Assembly (NCBI RefSeq): GCF_900451095.1
Contig: NZ_UGHV01000001.1
Coordinates: 558,001 to 622,000 of the forward strand
Source of the DNA: Helicobacter canis
GTDB taxonomy: Bacteria > Campylobacterota > Campylobacteria > Campylobacterales > Helicobacteraceae
Direction of reading: 5' to 3'
Length of the DNA stretch: 64,000 bases
Shown here: positions 46,063 to 56,200 of the stretch, piece after piece
Numbering within the stretch: the stretch's first letter is position 1
Layout: the number at the start of each line of letters is the position of its first letter
Made by a program: the position numbers and the translations under genes
The notes under the pieces: generated by a model
Seen by the model: only the letters and a program-made list of their open reading frames with translations
The model's database searches: none
What the model was told of the DNA's origin: nothing

Positions 46063-47043
46063 ATGAAACAAGTAGCGATCAACGGCACAGGGCGCATAGG
46101 ACTCTGTGCGGCTAGGATCATCGGCAAGCGCGATGATATGGAGCTTGTGAGTATGAATACCACCGCAAGCATAGATACGCTGGTGCATTTACTGCGCTAT
46201 GACTCTGTGCATGGCAGATATGATGTAGAAAAGCTCGATGAGACTACGCTAAGGATCGGCAACTCCAAGCGCGTTAGAATCCAAAGCAATCGCGATATAA
46301 CCGCGCTAGATTTTGGCAGCGCGCAAGCCGTGCTTGAATGCACGGGCAAATTTAACTCCCTAGAAAAGTCTAGCCCCCACCTAAAAGGCAGTGTCAAAAA
46401 AGTGGTGATCTCTGCTCCTGCTGATGAGACACCTACCTTTGTCTATGGGGTCAATGAGCAAAGCTATAAGGGCGAGCCTATCATCTCTAATGCCTCTTGC
46501 ACGACAAACTGCCTAGCCCCTATCGCCAAAGTCTTGCACGAGAATCTAGGCATAGAATCCGCCCTTATGACGACAATCCACAGCTATACCAACGACCAAA
46601 ATCTCCTTGATGTCAAGCACAAAGATTTGCGCCGAGCAAGAGCCGCAGCCCTAAGTATGATCCCCACTTCCACCGGCGCGGCAAAGGCAGTAGCCCTTGT
46701 GATCCCAGAGCTTGCGGGCAAATTTACCGGCTATGCTATGCGTGTGCCTACACCTGATGTAAGCGTGGTGGATCTAAGTGTCAATCTCTCTAAGCCCATA
46801 AGCAAAGATGAGCTAAACGCGCTTTTTGCCGCACAAGCTAAAGCAAAGCCCCAGATTTTCCACATCGATAATGATCAATGTGTCTCAAGCGATTTTATCG
46901 GCTCACCTTATAGCGCGATTATCGTGCCGGATAAAACGATGGTTTTGCACGATAGATTTGCCAAAATCCTTGCGTGGTATGATAATGAGTTTGGCTACAC
47001 TACGCGGCTTGTGGATATGGCGGCGTTTGTGCTAGGGCGTTAG
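46063..47043 (+). CDS. gap: Glyceraldehyde-3-phosphate dehydrogenase (copy 2)
   Basis: 326 residues from ATG 46063 (AAGGAG upstream; an in-frame TTG precedes it). INGTGRIGLCAARI binds the dinucleotide. In ELVSMNTTASID the usual Asp after strand two is replaced by Asn-Thr-Thr, suggesting NADP tolerance or preference. The catalytic Cys is in SNASCTTNCLAP (about residue 146) and HSYTNDQNLLD follows. It is a standard-length type I enzyme, unlike the longer copy 1. It precedes pgi, giving a sugar-phosphate pair. Confidence 0.94.
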   Translation: MKQVAINGTGRIGLCAARIIGKRDDMELVSMNTTASIDTLVHLLRYDSVHGRYDVEKLDETTLRIGNSKRVRIQSNRDITALDFGSAQAVLECTGKFNSLEKSSPHLKGSVKKVVISAPADETPTFVYGVNEQSYKGEPIISNASCTTNCLAPIAKVLHENLGIESALMTTIHSYTNDQNLLDVKHKDLRRARAAALSMIPTSTGAAKAVALVIPELAGKFTGYAMRVPTPDVSVVDLSVNLSKPISKDELNALFAAQAKAKPQIFHIDNDQCVSSDFIGSPYSAIIVPDKTMVLHDRFAKILAWYDNEFGYTTRLVDMAAFVLGR

Positions 47044-47052
47044 GGTGCGGTT

Positions 47053-48294
47053 ATGATTAGCTTCCACACTTCCTATGCCAAAGTGGATTCTAGCTCTGTG
47101 CTTGAAGCTATCAAGGCAGAATCTAGCAGTGGAGCAAGCGGCTACTACAAGCTCCCCTTTGACACACTTGCCCTAGAATCCGCTTTAGCATATAGCACGC
47201 GCGAGTATTTCTCAAGCATCACAGATCTTGTCATCATCGGTGTGGGTGGCAGCTCGCTAGGCACGCGGGCGGTGTATGCGGCTTTGGGGCATTCTTGCAG
47301 AAGTGCTACTAGGCGCGTGCATTTTTTGGAGCATACAGATCCCTTTGAGACCAAGCGCGTGCTAGAATCCATCACGCTAAAAAGCACGCATTTTTTGCTT
47401 ATCTCTAAATCCGGCACGACCATTGAGAGCATTTCTCTAGTGAAGTTTCTTATCACGCATTTTGATTTACTAAGCAGCGCAAACAAGCAGCATTTATCCT
47501 GTATCACAGACTCTGGCTCGCCGCTAGAGAGCTTTGCCAAGGAGCAGGGGCTAGAGTGCTTCACAATCCCTGCTAATGTGGGCGGGCGATTTTCGGTGCT
47601 TTCTTTAGTGGGGCTTGTGCCTTTAAGCTTGCTTGGGCTTGATATTAGCGCACTTTTGCAAGGAGCGCGCGCGATGATGGAGAGCTTTTTTGCTGGCAAA
47701 GAGGGGCATATCATCGATAAAGCCGCCTTTTTAGCCAAGCACCACAAGCAATATCCCATAAGCGTGTTGTTTTCTTATGGGAGTGTGTTTGGCGAGCTTA
47801 ATCGCTGGTTTGTGCAGCTCTGGGGGGAAAGCTTGGGCAAGCATAATGCGCAGGGCGAGCAAGTGGGGCTTACACCTGTGGGGCTTGTAGGCAGTATCGA
47901 TCAGCATTCATTCTTGCAGCTTATCGTGCAAGGAGCGCGTGATAAGGTGGTGAGCTTTTTGTCTTTAAGCGATGAGTGCGATAAGGTGGATTCTAGCGCG
48001 TTTGTGGTGCCAAACTGCTCCCTAGAGTCCCTAGAATCCACCGATTTTGTCAATGGCACGGCATTTTTGCGCTTGCTCAATCTCCAAAAGCAAGCGACTT
48101 TAGAGACGCTAGAGTCGCTTGCTATCCCCACAGATTCTATCACGCTAGAGAGCTTAGATGCGTGGCATATCGGCGCGCTTGTGGTGTATTTTGAGCTTTT
48201 GACTTCTTGCACGGGGGTGTTGCTGGGGGTTAATGCCTACGATCAGCCCGGAGTGGAGTTTGGGAAGCGGAGGTTGCGAACTTATTTTGCTTAA
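47053..48294 (+). CDS. pgi: Glucose-6-phosphate isomerase, short Campylobacterota type
   Basis: 413 residues, the short form found in Campylobacter, against about 550 in E. coli. It shows VIIGVGGSSLGTRAVYAAL, the phosphate-binding SKSGTTIES (about 112-120), VGGRFSVLSLVGL, GESLGKHNAQG with the catalytic Glu/His region, VGSIDQHSFLQL, and the C-terminal NAYDQPGVEFGKRR. It interconverts glucose-6- and fructose-6-phosphate. It follows gap2 by 9 bp. Several DSS and LES tokens are the local octamer codons, not inserted repeats. Confidence 0.94.
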   Translation: MISFHTSYAKVDSSSVLEAIKAESSSGASGYYKLPFDTLALESALAYSTREYFSSITDLVIIGVGGSSLGTRAVYAALGHSCRSATRRVHFLEHTDPFETKRVLESITLKSTHFLLISKSGTTIESISLVKFLITHFDLLSSANKQHLSCITDSGSPLESFAKEQGLECFTIPANVGGRFSVLSLVGLVPLSLLGLDISALLQGARAMMESFFAGKEGHIIDKAAFLAKHHKQYPISVLFSYGSVFGELNRWFVQLWGESLGKHNAQGEQVGLTPVGLVGSIDQHSFLQLIVQGARDKVVSFLSLSDECDKVDSSAFVVPNCSLESLESTDFVNGTAFLRLLNLQKQATLETLESLAIPTDSITLESLDAWHIGALVVYFELLTSCTGVLLGVNAYDQPGVEFGKRRLRTYFA

Positions 48295-48301
48295 CACAGA
48301 G

Positions 48302-48512
48302 GGATTCGGTCTTGGGTAATCATAGCGGCGATTTTAAGGATTTTAGGGCAACCGCAGACCACCAGTCTAGCTCTGCCCTAAAATCCTTAAAAAGCCCCGC
48401 TAGCACTACCGCAATTCCTAGAATCCTAGAGAAAGACAATTGGGGTGAGTATGAAAAACCTAGAATCCACTTTTGAAAACTCTGCCGCTGATACGCAAAA
48501 GTGGATTCTAGG
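48302..48512. repeat. D element and A pair between pgi and pgpA
   Basis: D element 48302-48426 followed by an A inverted pair 48459-48512. The pgpA ribosome site and start begin 22 bp later. Confidence 0.85.
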
Positions 48513-48534
48513 GTGAAGTCTAAAAGGAGTAACA

Positions 48535-49392
48535 ATGGATTCTAAGAAAGTCAATTCTGCTAGCGTAGAATCTATGGATTGCCACGCGGTGCAAGCGGTG
48601 CTGCCAATGACAGAAAACAACGCCGCTAGTAAAAACGAGGATTCTAGGAAAAACGCCCAAAATGCAAAAGCCCAATCCACCAGCAAAAAGCCCACACCAA
48701 GCCCTAGCGATTCTAAGATTTTGGAGCTAGAATCGGGGTTTTTCAAGCCGCGCAAGGAGATAAGACTCGAGTGTCTATCGACGCAGCGCGGCGATGAAAT
48801 CCACGATTCTAGCCCAAAAGCTGAATCGCCTCAAACACTCCGCATAGCTTTTCTAAGTGTGCTGTATAGTGGTCGATCCCCCAAAGCCCCCGGCACCGCC
48901 GGCAGCGCACTCTCTGTGCTGCTTGGGCTGCCGATTTTGCTCTACTCTGCGCAGACGCTATTCCTGCTTGCGTGCTTGCTTGGGATAATCGCGGTGCGTG
49001 AGATTGACAAATGGGAGGCATATAGCAAAAAGCACGATGAAAAGTGGATCGTCATCGATGAGCTTGTGGGCGTGTGGCTGGCGATGAGTATCCTATGCTA
49101 TGGGAATCCTTCGCTATGGCTCACTATCGATAAGAGCGCGGATATATGGCTGACTATGAGCACTCTGTGGCACGAGGGGCATTTTGCGCATATTATGCTA
49201 GCTTTTGTGCTATTTCGCGTATTTGACATTTGGAAGCCCTCTATCATCGGGCGCATTGATAGAAAGCTTAAAGGCGGTCTTGGTGTGGTGCTAGATGATG
49301 TAGCGGCTGGGATTGTGGCTGGGATCGCTGGGATTTTGGTGCTTTTTGCGTATGATGTGGCTACTGGCATAATTTCTGCACGAGCTTACTAG
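48535..49392 (+). CDS. pgpA: Phosphatidylglycerophosphatase A with repeat-coded N-terminal extension
   Basis: 285 residues against about 160 usual. The PgpA domain starts at about residue 103 with FLSVLYSGRSPKAPGTAGSA and has EKWIVIDELVGVWLAM and a C-terminal FDIWKPSIIGRIDRKLKGGLG and DDVAAGIVAGI, which carry the conserved acidic and basic residues. It dephosphorylates phosphatidylglycerol phosphate in the inner membrane. Residues 1-100 are repeat-coded (a B fragment, then a C element at 48709-48827). The ATG has AGGAG upstream. No ATG or GTG is found near the natural domain start, so the extension must be translated. Confidence 0.88.
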   Translation: MDSKKVNSASVESMDCHAVQAVLPMTENNAASKNEDSRKNAQNAKAQSTSKKPTPSPSDSKILELESGFFKPRKEIRLECLSTQRGDEIHDSSPKAESPQTLRIAFLSVLYSGRSPKAPGTAGSALSVLLGLPILLYSAQTLFLLACLLGIIAVREIDKWEAYSKKHDEKWIVIDELVGVWLAMSILCYGNPSLWLTIDKSADIWLTMSTLWHEGHFAHIMLAFVLFRVFDIWKPSIIGRIDRKLKGGLGVVLDDVAAGIVAGIAGILVLFAYDVATGIISARAY

Positions 49393-49394
49393 CT

Positions 49395-50747
49395 ATGCAC
49401 ACCCAGAGTCTAGCCCCCACCCCTGCTAAAAAGCTCGCACTCGTGCTAGGAGGCGGCGGCTCAAAGGGCGCGTATCAAGTAGGCGCGTATAGGGCATTAC
49501 GCGAACTTGGATTTAGCTTTGATCTTGTTACAGGTGTGTCCATTGGCGCGTTAAATGGCGCGATGATCGTGCAAGGGGACTTTGACAAAGCTAGCGCATT
49601 GTGGGAGAGCCTTGATGTAGAGAAAGTCATAGGCAAGGGCTTAAATCTCACCACCGATATAGACTACTACTTCAATAATGTCCAAAAGCTCCTGCCATTT
49701 CTCAAGTCCTACACGCAAAACAAAGGTATGGATACTGCGCCCTTGTGGGAGATCATCACCACGCATTTAGACTATGCAAAGCTTTCTAGCTCGGCTATGG
49801 ATTTTGGGCTTTTGTGCGTGGAGGTGCCTAGCTTTCAAGCGTGCGAGCAGACCAAAGCGACTTTAAGCAAGCAAAGCCTAGCGCATTGGGTGATGGCTTC
49901 TGCTTCGTGCTTCCCGGCGTTTCCTATCTATAATATCAATGGCAAAAGCTACATTGATGGAGGGTATTATGATAATCTGCCTATCGATCTAGCTTTCAAA
50001 ATGGGGGCGAGTGAAGTCATCGCCATTTCTTTGCATAATGATTTTGTAACCAAATATGATAGCAACCCACTTGTGCGCCATATCCGCCCATCTCGCTATC
50101 TAGGCACGATGCTGGATTTCTCACAAGACTCTATCGCGCGAAATATCAAGCTAGGCTATTTAGACACTAAGCGGTATTTTGGCAAGCTTGTGGGCTTGCG
50201 CTTTGCGTTTATGCCGTTAGATGAAGTGGATTCTAGCACCTTTCGCGCGCTTTCACGCAGGCTGCTTGCTAGCCTTTTGGCAAAAGAGCTTGATAAAAAC
50301 GCCCCATCAAGCAGCACTCTAGCACGCTTTGGCACACAGCTTGCAAGCACAGGGATCATCTCTAAAATCACTTCTACCACGCCATTTTGTGATATGCTCC
50401 TAAGCACGCTTAAGCCCTATAATGCCACGCATATAAGCCTAGAGCAGCTCACCCTTGCTCTACTAGAATCCTATATGCAGCTTATGAATTATGATGAGAC
50501 AAAGACTTATAACGCCCTAGAAGTCTTCGCCAAAGCCAAGCGCGACCTAGCCTATATCGCCCAAGGCAGTGCTACTTCTAGGCTAGATTCTAGCTTGGAT
50601 TCTAGCGTGGGGCAGGAGATCGCACGCGCTTATGCACTCTTGCAAGACAAAAAGCCAGAGACTTCGCTCTTTGATGAGTTTGGGGAGAAGCTTTTGTGCG
50701 CTATGCTGGCTTTTGCGCTAGGGTATGAAGAGGGAGCTAGAATCTAG
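49395..50747 (+). CDS. Patatin-like phospholipase
   Basis: 450 residues. The oxyanion loop GGGGSKGAYQ is at residues about 19-28, the nucleophile motif GVSIG at 47-51, and the Asp of the dyad in YIDGGYYDN (about residue 188). The N-terminus resembles RssA/cytosolic patatins; no signal peptide is seen. The C-terminal 200 residues have no recognised domain (YMQLMNYDETKTYNALEVFAKA). It is predicted to be a lipid acyl hydrolase. It follows pgpA by 2 bp, so both may be expressed together. Confidence 0.85.
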   Translation: MHTQSLAPTPAKKLALVLGGGGSKGAYQVGAYRALRELGFSFDLVTGVSIGALNGAMIVQGDFDKASALWESLDVEKVIGKGLNLTTDIDYYFNNVQKLLPFLKSYTQNKGMDTAPLWEIITTHLDYAKLSSSAMDFGLLCVEVPSFQACEQTKATLSKQSLAHWVMASASCFPAFPIYNINGKSYIDGGYYDNLPIDLAFKMGASEVIAISLHNDFVTKYDSNPLVRHIRPSRYLGTMLDFSQDSIARNIKLGYLDTKRYFGKLVGLRFAFMPLDEVDSSTFRALSRRLLASLLAKELDKNAPSSSTLARFGTQLASTGIISKITSTTPFCDMLLSTLKPYNATHISLEQLTLALLESYMQLMNYDETKTYNALEVFAKAKRDLAYIAQGSATSRLDSSLDSSVGQEIARAYALLQDKKPETSLFDEFGEKLLCAMLAFALGYEEGARI

Positions 50748-50754
50748 TTTGACA

Positions 50755-50990
50755 AAGTGGATTCTAGCTCTGCCAATTACAAGCCAACTTCTCTGTCATC
50801 GCGAGCCGGCACTGCCCATTTCTGTCATCGCAAGCCCCACGCCAGCAAGGCGTGGCGATCCATCATAAGCCTATAACTCGCGTAAAAGTAGCGATCATAA
50901 ATCCACTCTAGCAAGCACTTAGGCTGTGTTGATGTTTGTTTAATAATCCACCTGCTAGAATCCACTTGTGTGGATCGCCACGCCACGGAT
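50755..50990. repeat. A and B repeat fragments before the AEC carrier gene
   Basis: An A arm at 50755-50767, a tandem pair of half B elements at about 50793-50862 (CTGTCATCGCGAGCC then CTGTCATCGCAAGCC to GGCGTGGCGATCC), and an A/B fragment near 50950-50990. No gene. Confidence 0.7.
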
Positions 50991-51022
50991 CGCAGCTAGA
51001 TCTAGCGCGTAAGGAGGCATTT

Positions 51023-51937
51023 GTGTTTGTCGCGATATATAGCATATTTGTCTTTATGTTTTTGGGGTATTTTGCCAATCGCGTGCGCCTGCTTGGTGAT
51101 AGACAGGGCAATATCCTGCTAGGCTTTTTGCTCAATTTTGCCCTGCCTAGCGCGATTTTCACAGGGGTGTATCACTCAAGCGTGAGCCTAGAGCTTTTGG
51201 GGCTTTTTGCCCTAGCTCTTGTGTGCAATCTTGTAGCTGGTGCGCTGGCGTTTGTATTTGTCTCAAAGATCTTGCGCTTTGATTTTGGCACTTCTCTTGC
51301 TATGGCTTTTTTGGTTTCCTTGCATAATACACTTTTCCTAGGTGTGCCTATCGTGCAAGGTGCGCTAGGCGAGCAAGCCTCGCATAAAGCCATTGTGCTA
51401 GATCAGTTCTGCACGGGGCTGCCATTAGCTGTTTTGACCCCGCTGCTCCTTAGCCTAAGCTCTAAGACAAAATTCCGTATCCAAAGCGTGCTTGTGCGGC
51501 TCTTTGCTAGTCCGCTCTTTTTATCTATGCTTTGCGCCTTTGCGCTTAAGGCTATGCCCTTTAGTATCCCAGAGGTGCTTTTCGCGCCGATTTTGGCTCT
51601 AGCGGCGTGTGCTACGCCGGTGGCTCTCTTTGCCATAGGGGTGCAGCTGCGCTTTGACTTCTTGCGCTTGCTGTGGAGGAAAGTGCTTGTCGTGCTAGGC
51701 TTTGGTATGTTTGTGGCTCCTTTGTTGTATCTTGCGATTTTGTGGCTATTTCAAGTGCCATTGCAAGAAGATCACCAAATGGTGCTACTAGAAGTGGCTA
51801 TGCCTCCGCTTATCAGCGCGGTCGCGGTGATCGCGCGTGCGGGGCTGGATTCTAAGCTAGCGATTTCTTGTATTGTAGCAGGAGTGCCTATTGCAGCTTT
51901 TAGCACGCCATTATGGCTATATATAAGCCATTTGTAA
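51023..51937 (+). CDS. AEC (auxin efflux carrier) family transporter
   Basis: 304 residues from a GTG at 51023 with AAGGAGG five bases upstream. The open frame continues to 50936 through repeat-like DNA, which is probably not translated. Ten hydrophobic helices with the split repeat of the AEC fold: FLLNFALPSAIFTGVY (N-terminal), VSLHNTLFLGVPIVQGALG, and LAACATPVALFAIGVQL with AMPPLISAVAVIARAGL (C-terminal). Substrate may be malate or other organic acids; not determinable. It precedes dapD. Confidence 0.82.
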   Translation: MFVAIYSIFVFMFLGYFANRVRLLGDRQGNILLGFLLNFALPSAIFTGVYHSSVSLELLGLFALALVCNLVAGALAFVFVSKILRFDFGTSLAMAFLVSLHNTLFLGVPIVQGALGEQASHKAIVLDQFCTGLPLAVLTPLLLSLSSKTKFRIQSVLVRLFASPLFLSMLCAFALKAMPFSIPEVLFAPILALAACATPVALFAIGVQLRFDFLRLLWRKVLVVLGFGMFVAPLLYLAILWLFQVPLQEDHQMVLLEVAMPPLISAVAVIARAGLDSKLAISCIVAGVPIAAFSTPLWLYISHL

Positions 51938-51943
51938 TATAAT
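51938..51943 (+). promoter_or_regulatory. -10 element of dapD
   Basis: TATAAT 27 bp before the dapD ATG; a second TATAAT at 51952-51957 is too close to the start to be used. Confidence 0.45.
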
Positions 51944-51970
51944 ACCGCCATTATAATTTAAGGAGCTATG

Positions 51971-53176
51971 ATGAAAGACTCATTTAAAGCATTTGTCGCC
52001 GCTACACAAAATCTCCCCGAGTATAAAAAGCCTTTAGCATTTGGGATCGCGCGGATTGAGTATGGGCAGAAGTCTCAAGCGGTTTTGAGCGCGACTTATC
52101 CGCTACTAAATTGGACCGATGAGAATCTCGGCAGCTATGCGGTGTTTTTTGAGGCACTTAAAGCTGCTAAATCACTCCACGCTAGTGATAATGAAGCGAT
52201 TTTTGGCATTACAGAGGGCTTCATCAAGCGTGCGCTAGAGCTATATGAGCCATTTTTGGCAGAGTCGCTCACAAGCCCAAGCACACATAAAAATATCCAA
52301 GTTATCCTAGAGCTCCAAAAAGCCTTAACGCAAAATCGCCTCTGCACTCATAGCGGGCATTTCCGCTATCATTTGTGCGTGCTATATAGCGATAGCAAGT
52401 GCGAGAGTGTAGAATCCGCCTACCTAAAGCTCCTAGCCCTATCACTTGGCAAAGCTCCCTTGCGCTCACTCCAGCTTGATGGGATCTTTGGGCTATTGCA
52501 AAATGTCGCGTGGAGTGGGAATACCCCCTATGAGCTAGAGTGGCTACGAGAGAATGAAATCCGCCTAAAAATGGAGGGCAGCTTCCCTGCGATTGACTTT
52601 GTGGATAAATTTCCACGATATTTAATGCAAGTGATCCCCCAATATGACAATATCCGCCTGCTAGATTCTGCTAAAACGCGCTTTGGCGCATACCTTGGCA
52701 GTGGTGGCTATACGCAAATGCCCGGGGCTAGCTATGTGAATTTCAACGCCGGCGCGCTTGGAGCGTGTATGAATGAAGGGCGCATAAGCTCTAGCGTGAT
52801 TGTAGGAGAAGGCACAGATGTAGGCGGAGGGGCGAGTATCCTAGGCGTGCTAAGTGGGGGCAATAGCGAGCCAATCACTATCGGCAAAAATTGCTTGCTC
52901 GGGGTCAATAGCTCTACTGGCATAAGTCTAGGCGATGGCTGCATAGTCGATGGCGGGATCGCGGTGCTTGCAGGCACAATTTTTGCTATCGACAAAGCAG
53001 AAGCTGAAAAGATCGCGCAGATCAATGCGGACTTTGCTATCAAAGATAGCGGGCTGTATAAAGGGCGCGAGCTATCAGGCAAGCACGGCGTGCATTACAG
53101 GCAGGATTCTAAAAGCGGCAAGATGATCGCCTTTCGAAGCAATCGCAAAATCGAGCTAAACGCGGATTTACATTAG
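51971..53176 (+). CDS. dapD: 2,3,4,5-tetrahydropyridine-2,6-dicarboxylate N-succinyltransferase
   Basis: Succinylates tetrahydrodipicolinate in the lysine/diaminopimelate pathway. 401 residues, matching H. pylori DapD. The N-terminal domain contains DKFPRYLMQVIPQYDNIRLL. The left-handed beta-helix then carries YVNFNAGALGACMNEGRIS, VIVGEGTDVGGGASILGVLSGG and IGKNCLLGVNSSTGISLGDG. The first ATG (51968) is too close to AAGGAG, so the second is preferred. No repeats invade the gene. Confidence 0.95.
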   Translation: MKDSFKAFVAATQNLPEYKKPLAFGIARIEYGQKSQAVLSATYPLLNWTDENLGSYAVFFEALKAAKSLHASDNEAIFGITEGFIKRALELYEPFLAESLTSPSTHKNIQVILELQKALTQNRLCTHSGHFRYHLCVLYSDSKCESVESAYLKLLALSLGKAPLRSLQLDGIFGLLQNVAWSGNTPYELEWLRENEIRLKMEGSFPAIDFVDKFPRYLMQVIPQYDNIRLLDSAKTRFGAYLGSGGYTQMPGASYVNFNAGALGACMNEGRISSSVIVGEGTDVGGGASILGVLSGGNSEPITIGKNCLLGVNSSTGISLGDGCIVDGGIAVLAGTIFAIDKAEAEKIAQINADFAIKDSGLYKGRELSGKHGVHYRQDSKSGKMIAFRSNRKIELNADLH

Positions 53177-53218
53177 ATTATCATTAACATAAAAAGTCGA
53201 TACTACTAGCACGAGATC

Positions 53219-56200
53219 TTGTGGGGGTGTGTGGTGGAATTAGGATTCTATGCAAAATGTAGCGCAGTGCTAAGATCTAGTGTTTTATGCGCATTTTGTC
53301 TTAGCGTGCCTAGCTATGCACAGAGCGCACAGGATATAGGTGGTGATGTTTATCGACTAAGCTCTACGGATAAAAGTGAGGCAGATATTTTTTATGCCAA
53401 GGGGCAGAATCCATATAGTATTACAGGCTCAAATTTCACACAAAACTACAATAACGGAACCCTTGTCTTTGGCAATACCCAAAAAGCAGAAAATACAAAT
53501 CGAGATGATGGGATCCACTTTGGTAATGGCGGCTGGACAGGCTATGTTACCGGCACTTTTAATGCCAAGGAAGTCTATCTTACATCGCGATTAGGCACAG
53601 GGAATAATACAGGCGCAGGGGCTGGCGCGACTTTGGTATTTAACGCAAGTGAAAATCTCACTGCCCAAGGTCTCACAGTAGATATGTGGTCAAATACACA
53701 AGGCGATAGCTTGACACTAACTTCACAGCACGACATCGCTTTGAAAAGTTCTAACTTCAAAATCAAAGGCTCAAACTCTGAGCTAAAAATCAGTGCCAAA
53801 AACAAGCTTGAAGCCGATAATTTCACGCTTGAAATGCCCTCAAATAGCGAAAAAGTCGTGGTGAATTTTAGTGGGGATACAATCGAGTTTAAAAACAGCA
53901 AGCTAAACATAGCAGGACCTGATATTGCGTGGAACAAAAACGAAACAAAATTTAGCGCGGAATCTTCTCTTAGCTTTGCCGATACTACGACAAACATACA
54001 GGGCGATAGCTTGGTGTTTGAGTCCAAAAATGGAGATATAAAGATCAGTGGCGGTAGCACCACGCTTAATTCTGGCACATTAAGCAAAGATGCGTATATC
54101 AATTTTACTGCGGGTAAAAATATCGATATAGCCAATCTTACCGCTACGCTTTTTTCTGGCAAAGGGCAGTTTATCGCCAAAGCTGGAGAAAATCTATCGA
54201 TCAAAAATCTCAATCTCCACGGCAATGTCGGCACCGCGGTCAATGAGACTTATGCCACCTTTGAAGCCAACACCATAAACCTTGATAAAGCAGAGATCTA
54301 CTCCACGCGCGGTATCAACAATGCCACCGATAATGCTGGGGCATTTGTGGTGAAGTTTATCGCCAAAGATTCTATCACGCTAAAAGATACCAACATCAAG
54401 CTTACCAATCAGCTAGAAGGTGTAGGCTCGGCGGATTATGCGGTGTTTGAGAGTGGCGGAGATCTTACTCATACAGGCAAGCTTACCACTGCTACTGCCC
54501 AGCAGACTTGGGGTGGGGCGACCTTTGACTTTAGCAAGGTCAAAGGCAAGGCAAGTGTAGGCGATATGGAGATAGTCGCTGCCAATGTGAAGATGAACAA
54601 AGACTTTGCCGCCAAGTCCCTAGTCGTGCAAAAGCGCAATACAAATGGCGGGCAAGATGGCTTAGGCACGAAGCTTTGGGCAATGGAGAGCGGGAAGTAT
54701 AAGTTTGACTCTATTACGCTAAATGACGGCACAGATCTAGCTGCAGATACAGCGAGAATGACCTTTGTCAATGAGTCTGGTGGCAATGCCTTTGTCAAAG
54801 ATAGCACGCTAGAGCTAGGCTCGCTCTCTGTGGGGGTCAAAGGCGGCTTCTACGCCTCCAATATCCACCACACCACCGCTACTAACATCACCTTGCATTC
54901 TAACTCCACTGCGTCATTTCACAATCTCACCCTAACTCCAGGTGGGCAGATCATAATGGACGCTACCAACACCCAGCTTGTGCTAGATAATCAATTTATC
55001 AATGGTAAAAATGAAGCAGGCGTGCTAGAGCTCGGTGTATCGATCAAGGATTCTAATTTGCACAATGGCTATGGCAAGCCAATCCTTGCTATCACTAATG
55101 CTGGGAACAATTTAGAAAACATTCATTTCAAAGCAGGCGAAGTAAAAAGGCTCATTGATGCAGGGGAGATTAAGTATAACTTTGTGGATTCTAGTGGGCA
55201 GACTTCTCTAATCCATTGCGATGGCAGTGAGAAAGAAAAATGCGAGAGTATCAAAAACCTTATAGGAATCTATGCGGGCAATATGCCTACACAAGATCCT
55301 AATAACCCAGACTATACAAAAGATCGCTTTGATCTTAAAGCCATAGGGCTAAAGTATGAAAAAGTGCTCACTTATAATTACATAGGGCTAAAGATTAGCT
55401 CTGATAATGCAAACAACCCTTATCAAATCGGTGATATACGCTACTACCTCTATGAAAAATGTGGGCAAGAATGCATAGAGCAAATAGGCTCTATCTCTAA
55501 TACCGCTACTATAACCCAAGGAGTGCAAACACAGCTTAGTGGTGATGGCAAGGAAATCTATGTGTATGAATACACAGATTCTAGCGGCAAGCTTAATAAA
55601 ATCTTTTGCAATTCTAACGACACAGAGCAGTGTAAAAAAGACAATAAGATTGATGATAGCAATGGCAGCATTACCCTAACCCAATCCAATGCCACACAGG
55701 TAGAATCTGATGTGTATGATTGGCTAAACTTTCTCTCTATCTATGATAAAGGCATCACTTGGACAGGGGCAAATGTCTTAAACTATGATTTAGACTTTTT
55801 CTTGCAAACTGCCAACCAGCTTAATAACACCCTAGACCAACTTGCCTCTATTGATAGGAAGACTTCTACTTCATCTTCTACAAGACTTGCAGCAGATATT
55901 GCAAGATCAAATCGCCTAGTCAAGCTCTCAAACTTTAGTCCTAATTCTACAAACAATGCCTTTGCAGCTCTAAAAGCCAAAGCCCTAGCAAAGCTCCCCC
56001 ACTATGCAGAGTCTAGCACCATAGCAAGCGATGCTACTCCTAGGAAGAATCCTGCCTTTTTGTATAAGTTTAGCAATCGCCACGACTTTATGAATAATAT
56101 CTGGGCGACAGGGATTGGTAGCACCACCTTTGTCAAAAATGGGCACGGCACACTTTATGGGCTAAATGCAGGCTATGATAGATTTATCCCCCTAGGAGAG

